DNA from: Hoylesella timonensis 4401737 = DSM 22865 = JCM 15640
GTDB taxonomy: Bacteria; Bacteroidota; Bacteroidia; Bacteroidales; Bacteroidaceae
Reading direction: 5' to 3'
DNA length: 64,000 nucleotides
Assembly (NCBI RefSeq): GCF_000455445.1
Contig: NZ_HG417099.1
Span: forward strand, 95,959-159,958
Under the pieces are notes generated by a model, which saw nothing but the letters and a program-made list of their open reading frames with translations, was not told the origin of the DNA and did no database searches. Within the stretch, counting starts at the first letter, position 1. The number at the start of each line of letters is the position of its first letter. The position numbers and the translations under genes are program-made. Below are positions 39,633 to 48,300 of the stretch, in pieces.

Positions 39633-39640
39633 TAACTTTG
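39633..39640 (+). promoter_or_regulatory. -7 element TAACTTTG for yitT
   Basis: TAACTTTG on the plus strand, about 58 bases upstream of the ATG at 39699. Confidence 0.5.
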
Positions 39641-39698
39641 CACCATATTTCTAATAAATAAGATAACAATTATTTTTTGCACAATAAAATAAGTAGTC

Positions 39699-40580
39699 AT
39701 GCAGAGAAAAAAGTCAACAGAGCTAAAAGATTATATTATTTTGACCTTAGCCATGCTCATCGGCAGTATTGGATGGACGGTTTTTCTATTACCCAATCAT
39801 ATTGGAATTGGAGGAATTGCAGGAATCTCCTCTGTGTTGTTCTGGGGAATGAACATCCCTGTAGAACTAAGTTATTTAGCGTTCAACGCATTTCTGCTTT
39901 CTTTTGCACTAAAGATTTTAGGTTGGCGTTTCTGCCTGAAGACCATTTATGCCGCCATTGTTTTCTCACTATTTGTTTCGCTCATGAGACATCTAACTAA
40001 TGACCAAGCCATTATTCGTGATGAACCTTTTATGGCGGCGGTGTTAGGCGGAGTGCTCTTGGGTAGTAGCGTTGGATTGGGACTCTCCTGCAATGGTAGC
40101 ACAGGCGGAACGGATGTCATTGCCGCAATGATTCACAAATATCATGACATCTCCTTAGGCAAGATTATTTTGTGTTGCGACATATCTATTATTACCTCGA
40201 GTTACTTGGTGTTACATGACTGGCAGCAAGTATTATATGGGTACGTAGTTCTCATCGTTTCCTCCGCTTGTGTAGACAAGGTAGTGAACATGAGTCGACG
40301 TTCTGTCCAGTTTTTCATTATTTCAGATAAATACAAAGAGATTGGGAGTGCCATCAACACTCAAGTGCCACGAGGATGTACCACCATCAATGCCAATGGT
40401 TTCTATTCAGGACGCGACATTAAAATGTTATTCGTATTAGCCAAACAAACCGAATCAGCGATGATATTCCAAACCATTGACGAAATAGATCCTGCTGCCT
40501 TCGTATCTCAAAGTTCGGTCATTGGCGTTTATGGATTAGGATTTGACAAATTTAAAGTCAGGAAGAAATCCACGACATAG
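39699..40580 (+). CDS. YitT-family membrane protein (DUF161/DUF2179)
   Basis: A 293-residue integral membrane protein. Hydrophobic segments lie at about residues 12-30, 36-52, 56-72, 78-96, 110-130 and 150-190, including GGVLLGSSVGLGLSCNGSTGGTDVIA, the YitT signature. The soluble C-terminal DUF2179 domain (about 215-285) contains VPRGCTTINANGFYSGRDIKMLFVL. Members are proposed transporters or sensors of unknown substrate. It is the only plus-strand gene between rsmA and mdh, in the interval inserted between DUF3467 and rpoC. Confidence 0.9.
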   Translation: MQRKKSTELKDYIILTLAMLIGSIGWTVFLLPNHIGIGGIAGISSVLFWGMNIPVELSYLAFNAFLLSFALKILGWRFCLKTIYAAIVFSLFVSLMRHLTNDQAIIRDEPFMAAVLGGVLLGSSVGLGLSCNGSTGGTDVIAAMIHKYHDISLGKIILCCDISIITSSYLVLHDWQQVLYGYVVLIVSSACVDKVVNMSRRSVQFFIISDKYKEIGSAINTQVPRGCTTINANGFYSGRDIKMLFVLAKQTESAMIFQTIDEIDPAAFVSQSSVIGVYGLGFDKFKVRKKSTT

Positions 40581-40635
40581 CATGACTCATTATTGGCATC
40601 ACAAACCATATGCGCTAAGTGTTTATAGCTTTCCT

Positions 40636-40662
40636 CCACTCCCTATCGAAGGGGGTGGGGTG
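40636..40662. terminator. possible bidirectional hairpin after yitT
   Basis: CCACTCCCTATCGAAGGGGGTGG can form a GC-rich stem between the convergent yitT and methyltransferase genes. There is no clear U-tract. Confidence 0.35.
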
Positions 40663-40719
40663 TTATACCCACAAAACCAATATGTAACGGTTACACCATC
40701 CAATACCAACTTTACGTAT

Positions 40720-41502
40720 TTATAGCCAAGGGATTCCGTATTGTAATACAGAACTGTCCGATAAAAGAAAATCCTCTGATTGAGATATCATTCCATTTTG
40801 CTCTAAATGTTTCAGATAATTAAATCGGACACTCGGATTTTCCATTTCCTCTCTTCGTTTTTTACTCATGAGCAAAAAGTCTTCATCCTTTTCCAAACCA
40901 AGATAGTTTCTGCCTAACAGATTTGCAGCAATACCCGTAGTACCACTACCACTAAAAGGATCGAGAATCCACGAATGAGGCTCAGAACTCGCCTGAATAA
41001 TTCTAACCAATACACCCAAAGGCTTTTGAGTAGGATGCTTACCGCACGATTTTTCCCACTTTCCTATTGAAGGTAATTGCCACACGTCTGTCATCTGTTT
41101 ATCTCCATTCAGCTTTTTCATCAAGGCATAATTAAAATAATGGGGTACCTTAGGAGATTTACGAGCCCAAATAATAAACTCTGTTGAGAAAGTAAAGTCA
41201 CGACAAGATATGTTAGGCGGTGGATTTGTTTTCGCCCATGTAATGATATTCAACACCTTGAAGCCCAATTTTAACAGTTGTTGCTGCACACTGAAAATAT
41301 TATGGTGAGTTCCAGAAATCCAGATGGTAGCATTGTCCTTCATGTGTTCACGAACTGCCGTCAACCAACGCAAATTAAATGTATCTAACTCTTCAGAAGT
41401 AACAGGTTTGTCCCAATCTCCCTTATCCACACACACGACTTTTCCACTTTGGTAGCTAATGCCTCCTCCAGATAAGAAGTAAGGACGATCCGCAAATATC
41501 AT
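40720..41502 (-). CDS. DpnA-like adenine methyltransferase, N-terminally truncated, probably inactive
   Basis: A 260-residue frame homologous to the beta-class N6-adenine methylases of DpnII-type systems (WISGTHHNIFSVQQQLLKLG, TWAKTNPPPNISCRDFT, ILDPFSGSGTTG at 179-190). Two defects are visible. The only ATG (41502) lies almost at motif IV. In-frame sequence upstream still looks methylase-like (LQREFDFKFD) but meets a stop 48-50 bases earlier, so roughly 20 N-terminal residues are missing. The motif IV DPPY is DRPY (residues 5-8; codon CGT in place of CCT). Motif I and the GKHPTQKP segment are intact. It probably derives from an R-M cluster shared with the three genes upstream. Confidence 0.8.
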   Translation of the reverse strand: MIFADRPYFLSGGGISYQSGKVVCVDKGDWDKPVTSEELDTFNLRWLTAVREHMKDNATIWISGTHHNIFSVQQQLLKLGFKVLNIITWAKTNPPPNISCRDFTFSTEFIIWARKSPKVPHYFNYALMKKLNGDKQMTDVWQLPSIGKWEKSCGKHPTQKPLGVLVRIIQASSEPHSWILDPFSGSGTTGIAANLLGRNYLGLEKDEDFLLMSKKRREEMENPSVRFNYLKHLEQNGMISQSEDFLLSDSSVLQYGIPWL

Positions 41503-41533
41503 GTCGAATTTGAAATCAAACTCCCTTTGAAGC

Positions 41534-41878
41534 TTAAAGAGATGTACATATTTGCTTTAATCGTTTTAGCACTTCAAATATATGCTTCTTGGGATATTCA
41601 CAATATTCTTCATAATGTTTCTCTTCGTCTGTCCAATTATAATCGACAATAGTTTGAATGTCTCTTATTTGTTCTGTTGTTAAAACTTGCTTTACCATAA
41701 TTTCTCTCATAGAAAAACCTGTTTCAATAATCCATGGATTATTTGTGAGTAACAAATCCATCGCTTCAGAATTGTTCTTGGCTTCAACGAATCCTAATAT
41801 TTGACAATTATCAACATCTTCATCTTTATCAGGGGGTAACGTTGTTCCTTCTGTTGTATAAAAAACATATTCATTCAT
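41534..41878 (-). CDS. conserved hypothetical protein in the R-M cluster
   Basis: A 114-residue protein starting at ATG 41878, just after the stop of the nuclease-like gene (an upstream TTG start would overlap it). It is acidic (DKDEDVDNCQILGFVEAKNNSEA) with an amphipathic C-terminus (KHIFEVLKRLKQI). I recognise no domain. It lies between the nuclease-like gene and the truncated methylase and may have been inserted with one of them. Confidence 0.65.
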   Translation of the reverse strand: MNEYVFYTTEGTTLPPDKDEDVDNCQILGFVEAKNNSEAMDLLLTNNPWIIETGFSMREIMVKQVLTTEQIRDIQTIVDYNWTDEEKHYEEYCEYPKKHIFEVLKRLKQICTSL

Positions 41879-41880
41879 AG

Positions 41881-42609
41881 TTAAATAATTTGCCAATTAT
41901 TCATATTTACACATTTCAAGCCCGTGTGCATAGCGACTACTCTTTCATAATCTATAAATTGCACACGAGACTTTATGTCGTTAAACATAGAAGCATTTAT
42001 CTTGTCGTAGAACTCTTTTTTGCGGCATATATCTGCCACTATATAGAAATTAGAGAAGAAATCCTGCAACTCATAAAACTTGGATAACGAATTCTTAATG
42101 TCTGTCGTATGCTCAACTTCATAAAAATCAGAAGGCATTTCACGTTCGTTGAACCATATTACATCTACAGTCCTTGCCTTTCTCAACAAATAATCATAGG
42201 TAAAAGAGGGGATAGTATAGGTATCAGCGACTTCACATAAGTGCTTGTCAAGAAACATTCTATTCTTATCTTGTGACGGAATATAAGTCTTCTTGTTCCT
42301 ATATTTTCCAATTTCAACGAGCAAGCCTTGATAATATCCATGACTAAATTGCTCTTCACTATATTTGTCTCCTTCTTTTATATTAAACTTTTTAAGAACT
42401 ACTTTTCGACAATCTTCCAAAGCCCAAAGCCCCGATTGTATTCTAAAAATAGATTGGCTATTTTGAACTATTCTCCTTACTGAAGCTTCTGGTGTTTTTG
42501 TTTTCCATGACGAAAAATCAACAATTTCGTTAAGTCTGCGAAGAGTTGCAAACCCACCTTCTTTTCTTAAAGCTTCTATTACTTGATATTCTTGAGTCCC
42601 TTTTTTCAT
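41881..42609 (-). CDS. winged-helix plus nuclease-like protein, putative type II restriction endonuclease
   Basis: A 242-residue protein. Residues 5-68 resemble a HARE-HTH/winged-helix DNA-binding region (YQVIEALRKEGGFATLRRLNEIV, ending GLWAL). Residues about 110-230 carry VDVIW (Asp149) followed 15 residues later by EVEHTTD (Glu164, Glu166), a pattern compatible with a PD-(D/E)xK-type active site. No frame damage is visible. It lies between two damaged adenine methylase genes, which suggests it is the restriction partner. The assignment is inferred from context and the acidic motif. Confidence 0.55.
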   Translation of the reverse strand: MKKGTQEYQVIEALRKEGGFATLRRLNEIVDFSSWKTKTPEASVRRIVQNSQSIFRIQSGLWALEDCRKVVLKKFNIKEGDKYSEEQFSHGYYQGLLVEIGKYRNKKTYIPSQDKNRMFLDKHLCEVADTYTIPSFTYDYLLRKARTVDVIWFNEREMPSDFYEVEHTTDIKNSLSKFYELQDFFSNFYIVADICRKKEFYDKINASMFNDIKSRVQFIDYERVVAMHTGLKCVNMNNWQII

Positions 42610-42628
42610 GCAATTTTTGTAGTGTTCT

Positions 42629-43009
42629 CTATCTGGTCAAGTTTTTCTCATTGTATCGTTGGCGAACAGTCATAAACATCTCACGTTTAGCCGCCATGTT
42701 GCGCAAAGAGTAATATTGCCCTTGTATTTCCCGTAAGTCAGGAATCAACTGCTCTACATTGTCACGGACTGTTTTGTAGCAAGTAATCAAGTCTGAATTA
42801 ATGTCGTTGATTACAGCCCGTTTAATATTTGGATGCTGCCTCAGCATATAAAAAAGCATTGCCCCTCCACCTATAAAAGGTTCTATGTACGTTACATTTT
42901 CCCAATTGTCAAAATCAATTGGGAGCTGCTTATCTATTTGGTCTATCAATTGAGTTTTACCTCCAACCCATTTGATAAAAGGTTTTGCCTTTAGGGATTT
43001 ACTTATCAT
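42629..43009 (-). pseudogene. DpnM/Dam-type adenine methylase, 3'-truncated
   Basis: A 126-residue N-terminal half of a D12-class N6-adenine methylase. It has FIKWVGGKTQL (motif X/I region, 11-21), YIEPFIGGGAMLFYML (42-57) and INDINSDLITCYK. The frame ends at RYNEKNLTR followed by a stop, well short of the ~270-280 residues expected, so the catalytic DPPY half is absent. The next gene starts 19 bases later, as if an internal deletion joined the two. It is very unlikely to methylate DNA. Confidence 0.85.
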
Positions 43010-43447
43010 ATATTGTTTTTACAAGCGAACATCCATTCTGCAAAGAGTGATTAAATGCAAGGATAGTTATTTTTGGTTTGGAAGAAAATTAAAACCTTTT
43101 TATAGGGTGACACATCAAGCCACTCACTGTGTTCAAGGAGCTATGCGTGATACGTCTTATACTCCTTTCGGATTAGTCTTGCCCAACATCTTTCGCTCTT
43201 TATTGCGAAAGTACATAAAAAACTCTAATTACCCAAATTTTACATTGCACTATTTGCAGTTTGAATATACGCACGTGTAAGTTTTAGGAATGGAGAAATA
43301 GACAGAAAATACAATGAGATTGAGGTATCAAAATTAACCCATGGAGATAAGGGGCTTAACCCATGAAGATTGGAGCGTTAAGTGCATGGGTTAAGGAGGT
43401 TAACTCATGCTTACAATCTGACGAAGGATAAGTGGTTGATTTTCAAA
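43010..43447. other. gene-free interval between umuC and the methylase remnant
   Basis: About 440 bases. It contains a cluster of TTAACCCATG decamers at 43334-43409 and otherwise AT-rich sequence. No TAnnTTTG promoter for the methylase remnant was found. Confidence 0.5.
43334..43409. repeat. cluster of direct and inverted TTAACCCATG decamers
   Basis: TTAACCCATG occurs at 43334-43343 and 43356-43365, its inverse CATGGGTTAA at 43385-43394, and TTAACTCATG at 43400-43409. The second and third copies can form an 11-bp hairpin (CTTAACCCATG with its complement) that might act as the umuC terminator. Confidence 0.75.
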
Positions 43448-44743
43448 CTATTTCAACTCCATGATGTCGCTCCAACGAGTGGTTGGATTTTTGCTCTTAA
43501 AAACATGCTGTATCGCATCTGCAAACACTATAGCCTTGCCGTTTTGTTGTTTTTGCTTGTACTGCTGAGCTCCCAGTTTAACGGTTTCCGTACCCATGAG
43601 TTTGTTCAGACGATCTACAGCTTGATCTAATTTGATGTGCTTTTCCATTTGAGTAGCGTGGAAATCCAAGAAATTAGTTTGTATCGCAGCATCCGACTGA
43701 AGTCCCATAACCACAACTCCAGCTTTCTTGTATTGATATCCACTGGCGAAAATGTGTTGTAACCCTTGCGCTGCCGCCTGCACAATGACCTGTGTGGAAT
43801 TTGAAGGAGTGAGCAACTGTACAGAAGTGGAATTCCAATACTGATCCAAATCTTCACGGAAACGATTGGTGTGTACAAAGACACTCACCACAGAAGCAAC
43901 AGATTGTTGCTGCCGAAGTTTATACGCACACCGTGCGGCAAAGTTGGCAATGTGGGTACGCACAGCATCATACTCCGCCAACATACCAGTAAAGCTTCTA
44001 CTGGTACAGATACTTTTCTTATGCGTCATCTCATCTATTGGCACACAATCCTCTCCCCAAAGCTCCTGCCAAGTGCGCATGCCAACCACCGTAAAAAGTG
44101 AACGTATCCACGACTTGTCATGCATGGCAAAATCATAAGCCGAATGAATGCCCATGGATTCTAATTTCGTGGCATGGCGACGCCCGATACCCCACACCTC
44201 ACTAATAGGATATTGTTGCAGCGCTTTTGTCCGTTTCTCATCTGTGTCAATGATACAACAATGCTGATACCCCTCGTATTTCTTCGCATAATGACTTGCC
44301 ATTTTTGCCAAAGTCTTAGTATGCGCTATCCCAATACTAATAGGCATTCCCGTATATTTTAGTATGCGATGACACAAAGACTCGCCCCACTGTTTCAAAT
44401 CTGTAAAACTCATATCGGGCAAGACACAGAAACACTCATCGATGGAATATCGGAAACTCTGAGGTGACGCCTCTCGAATGAGCTGCATCACTCGTGCCGT
44501 AAGTTCACCATATAATTCGTAATTGCTGGAAAAAACGGCAATCTCATTATCAGGATATTGCTCCTTGAGTTGATAATAGGGCATGCCAGCTGGTATTCCC
44601 ATCCGTTTAGCTTCCTTACTGCGGGCTACAACGCATCCATCGTTGTTGCTTAACACAACAACGGGCTTATGTTTGAGGTCGGGGCGGAACACGCGCTCAC
44701 AACTCACATAACAGCTGTCACAATCACAAATCGCGTAATACAT
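43448..44743 (-). CDS. umuC: Y-family DNA polymerase V catalytic subunit
   Basis: A 431-residue lesion-bypass polymerase from the ATG at 44743. Earlier in-frame residues read through umuD and are not part of the gene. It begins MYYAICDCDSCYVSCERVF, with catalytic Asp7 (or Asp9), and contains FRYSIDECF (acidic pair) in the palm. LSNNDGCVVARS, WGIGRRHATKLESMG (HhH) and a little-finger region follow. It overlaps umuD by 20 bases and forms an SOS-mutagenesis operon. Confidence 0.94.
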   Translation of the reverse strand: MYYAICDCDSCYVSCERVFRPDLKHKPVVVLSNNDGCVVARSKEAKRMGIPAGMPYYQLKEQYPDNEIAVFSSNYELYGELTARVMQLIREASPQSFRYSIDECFCVLPDMSFTDLKQWGESLCHRILKYTGMPISIGIAHTKTLAKMASHYAKKYEGYQHCCIIDTDEKRTKALQQYPISEVWGIGRRHATKLESMGIHSAYDFAMHDKSWIRSLFTVVGMRTWQELWGEDCVPIDEMTHKKSICTSRSFTGMLAEYDAVRTHIANFAARCAYKLRQQQSVASVVSVFVHTNRFREDLDQYWNSTSVQLLTPSNSTQVIVQAAAQGLQHIFASGYQYKKAGVVVMGLQSDAAIQTNFLDFHATQMEKHIKLDQAVDRLNKLMGTETVKLGAQQYKQKQQNGKAIVFADAIQHVFKSKNPTTRWSDIMELK

Positions 44744-45182
44744 TGAGGTTTTTACAATTCTTGATGACAAAGGTAACAACGCCCCATATTTCAAAATCGT
44801 CATCATTGACAACCTTAATGGGCTTAAAATTCTCATTGGCAGGCATCAATTCGATATATCCCTCCTGGGCATGCGCTGTATTCAAGAATTTTAAGGTAAA
44901 CTCGCCATTCACATAAGCCACGACAATATCTTTATCCTTTGGTTCTTCAGCCCGATCAATCACGGCGATATCACCGTCATAGATGCCTACTCCTATCATG
45001 GAGTCGCCCGACACACGCCCATAGAACGTAGCTTCGGGATGTTTTATCAAATCCCGATTAAAGTCAATCCTGTCTTGTAAATAATCTTCTGCTGGACTTG
45101 GAAAGCCAGCCTTGATAGCAGGAGCTATCTGCAATGAGAGTTGTTTGGCGAACTCGCCTTTCACTATTTTTATTTTCCCCAT
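44724..45182 (-). CDS. umuD: UmuD-like S24 peptidase, error-prone repair subunit
   Basis: A 152-residue LexA/UmuD family protein starting at ATG 45182 (a TTG six bases earlier is less likely). Self-cleavage site Ala25-Gly26 (AIKAGFPSPAED), catalytic Ser61 (GDSMIG) and Lys98 (FTLKF) are all present. RecA-stimulated cleavage would yield the form that activates UmuC. It has a TATCTTTG promoter element 30 bases upstream; no obvious SOS operator was recognised. Confidence 0.93.
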   Translation of the reverse strand: MGKIKIVKGEFAKQLSLQIAPAIKAGFPSPAEDYLQDRIDFNRDLIKHPEATFYGRVSGDSMIGVGIYDGDIAVIDRAEEPKDKDIVVAYVNGEFTLKFLNTAHAQEGYIELMPANENFKPIKVVNDDDFEIWGVVTFVIKNCKNLNVLRDL

Positions 45183-45211
45183 TATCAAATAACAGTCAAC
45201 ATACGTTGATG

Positions 45212-45219
45212 CAAAGATA
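45212..45219 (-). promoter_or_regulatory. -7 element TATCTTTG for umuDC
   Basis: Minus-strand TATCTTTG, about 30 bases upstream of the umuD ATG. Confidence 0.5.
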
Positions 45220-45303
45220 CTAAATTTAGGGTAGAAAACAGAGCAACTCGATGATTAGGTTCAAAATAGAGCGAGATTGTGAAAATCTACCTCATATAAA
45301 AAG

Positions 45304-45345
45304 TAAAAAGGAGGTGCATCATTATTAGTGATCCACCTCCCTTAT
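45304..45345 (-). terminator. terminator of the rpoBC operon
   Basis: GGAGGTGCATC pairs with GATCCACCTCC around an 8-9-base loop (one C/C mismatch), about 55 bases past the rpoC stop. On the minus strand it is followed by TTTTTACTTTTT. Confidence 0.8.
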
Positions 45346-45397
45346 ATAGTTTTCTTGGTAGTGCATACAGCCTGTGCCGCAATGCTACCTCACCAAA

Positions 45398-48300
45398 TTA
45401 TTCGGAGAAATCGAGTACATTCTTGCGATTAGCCTCAATGCGCTCATATTCTTCTTTCGAGCCAACGATGAGCTTCTCCCACTGACGAAGTCCAGTTCCG
45501 GCAGGTATTAAGTGTCCGCAGATTACATTCTCTTTCATACCTTCCAGATAGTCAACTTTGGCATGGATAGCAGCTTCATTGAGTACCTTTATCGTTTCCT
45601 GGAACGATGCTGCACTCATAAAGCTCTTGGTTTGTAACGCAGCACGAGTGATACCTTGCAGAATCTGAGTTGAAGTTGCTGGAACAGCATCTCGAACTTC
45701 CACCAAGTGTAAGTCACGACGCTTCAACGAAGAGTTTTCATCGCGTAGCTTACGAGCAGTCACGATTTGACCCACCTTCAACACTTCACTATCTCCGGCA
45801 TTGGTCACCACTTTCTTGCCCCAAATGCGATCATTCTCTTCTGCAAAATCAAGCTTATCGACTAACTCTTGCTCCAAGAATGTAGTGTCGCCAGGTTCGT
45901 TAATTTGAACCTTACGCATCATCTGACGTACAATAATTTCGAAGTGCTTATCATTGATTTTCACACCCTGCAGACGATAAACGTCTTGTACCTCATTCAC
46001 AATATACTCTTGTACAGCGGTTGGCCCCTTAATTGCAAGAATGTCATTCGGAGTGATGACACCATCAGACAATGGCGTACCTGCTCGTACCGCATCATGT
46101 TCTTGAACCAAAATCTGTTTACTCAAAGAAACAAGATACTTCTTCTGCTCACCCGTCTTAGAGGTGACAATGATTTCGCGGTTTCCACGCTTTACCTTAC
46201 CCATGGTAACCTCGCCATCAATTTCAGAAACGACAGCAGGGTTAGAGGGGTTACGAGCCTCGAACAACTCTGTGACACGAGGAAGACCACCAGTAATGTC
46301 ACCCGCACCTCCAACGGCACGTGGTATCTTCACCATCGTTTGACCCGTCTTAATTTCAGCACCGTCTTCAACTACCACGTGACCACCTACTGGGAAGTTA
46401 TAGGTGCCAAGCACCTCGCCCTTCTCTCCGATAATATCACAAGTAGGAACCAAAGACTTATCCTTAGAATCACTGATAATCTTTTCGGTCAAACCTGTAG
46501 TATCGTCCGTCTCAGCGTGATAAGTTTTTCCAGCAACCACGTCATTGAACTTCAACTTACCTTCGTATTCTGAAACGATGACAGCATTGAATGGGTCCCA
46601 TTTTGCAATAAGCGTTCCCTTCTCAACGGTATCACCATGCTTATAATACAACGAACTTCCATAAGGAACGTTCATCGTACTAAGCACAATATCGGTATGA
46701 GGATCGATGAAACGAATTTCTGCCAGACGACTAACAACCTTCAAGCATTTAACATCTTTCACTCCATCGTTCTCTACATAAGGAACAGTACGCAACTCGT
46801 CAAACTCAATTTTGCAATCATTTTTAGCAACAATAGAAGCATTGGCAGCTGCGTTACCTGCCACACCACCAGCGTGGAAGGTTCGAAGTGTCAACTGTGT
46901 ACCTGGCTCACCAATAGCCTGTGCAGCAATCACACCAACTGCCTCGCCTTTCTGTACCATGCGCGCCGTTGCCAAGTTTCGTCCGTAGCATTTCTTACAA
47001 ACGCCATGCTTACTTTCACAAGTCAAGACCGAACGAATCTCTACGCTCTCAATAGGAGACTCGTCAATGAGTCGTGCCTTCTCTTCTGTGATCTCTTCAC
47101 CAGCAGCAACAATAAGTTCGCCCGTTGTTGGATGTATGATATCATGAACGGATACACGACCTAAGATTCGCTCATAGAGTGTTGAGATAATTTCATCACC
47201 ACTCTTCAAAGCCGTACAGATAAGTCCTCTTAAAGTTCCACAGTCTTCCTCGTTGATGATGACATCATGAGAAACATCCACCAATCGACGTGTCAAGTAT
47301 CCAGCATCGGCTGTCTTCATAGCCGTATCAGCCAAACCTTTTCGAGCACCGTGTGAGGAAATAAAATACTCGAGCACTGACATACCTTCCTTAAAGTTGG
47401 AGAGAATAGGATTTTCAATAATCTGTTGTCCCTCTGCTCCTGCCTTTTGTGGTTTAGCCATCAAACCACGCATACCCGAGAGCTGCTTAATCTGGTCCTT
47501 AGAACCACGAGCTCCTGAATCAAGCATCATGTAGACAGCGTTAAAACCTTGGTCGTTTTCGGTCATCTCTTTCATGAGGACATCACCCAACTCATTATTC
47601 ACATGAGTCCAAGCATCAATCACCTGATTGTAACGCTCGGTGTCGGTAATGAATCCCATTTCATAGTTAGCTTTGATTTGGTTGACTTCGTCCTGCCCTT
47701 TCTTCACTATTCCCACTTTACTTTCAGGAATGATAATATCATCAAGGTTGAAAGACAAACCTGCAACATACGCCATGCGATAACCTAAGTTCTTGATACC
47801 ATCGAGGAATTCGCATGCGCGAGCCATACCAACAACCTTAATTACATCTGCAATAATGGTGCGCAAAGTCTTCTTAGAAATGATGTCGTTGAAGTAGCCC
47901 ACTTCATCGGGAATGATACCATTCACAATAACACGACCCACGGAGGTTTCTACCACACGGTCTTGCAACTTACCATCCACCAAGTCCTTCACCACTACTT
48001 TGACACGCGCATGTAAGTCGCACTTCTTTTCGTTGTAGGCAATAATTGCTTCTTCAGGACCATAGAACGAAAGACCTTCACCCTTTGCACCTGGACGAAT
48101 TTTAGTAATATAATACAAGCCTAACACCATATCCTGTGACGGAACAGTGATAGGAGCACCGTTGGCTGGGTTGAGGATGTTATGACTCTGAAGCATCAGT
48201 ATTTGAGCCTCGAGAATCGCCTCGTTGCTTAAAGGAAGGTGAACCGCCATTTGGTCACCATCGAAGTCTGCATTGAACGCTGTACAAGCCAACGGATGCA

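Larger units (their letters stand above)
39391..39698. other. divergent promoter region between DUF3467 and yitT genes
   Basis: About 310 bases containing outward-facing promoter elements at 39426-39433 (minus) and 39633-39640 (plus). Nothing else is recognised. Confidence 0.5.

Noticed and set aside
41881..41896. Start of the 114-residue hypothetical gene at the TTG overlapping the nuclease-like gene
   Set aside because: An ATG just after the upstream stop codon is the better start; the overlap is only from an alternative-start reading.
44743..44836. N-terminal extension of umuC into umuD
   Set aside because: The extra 31 residues are the umuD coding region in another frame; the conserved family start is at 44743.
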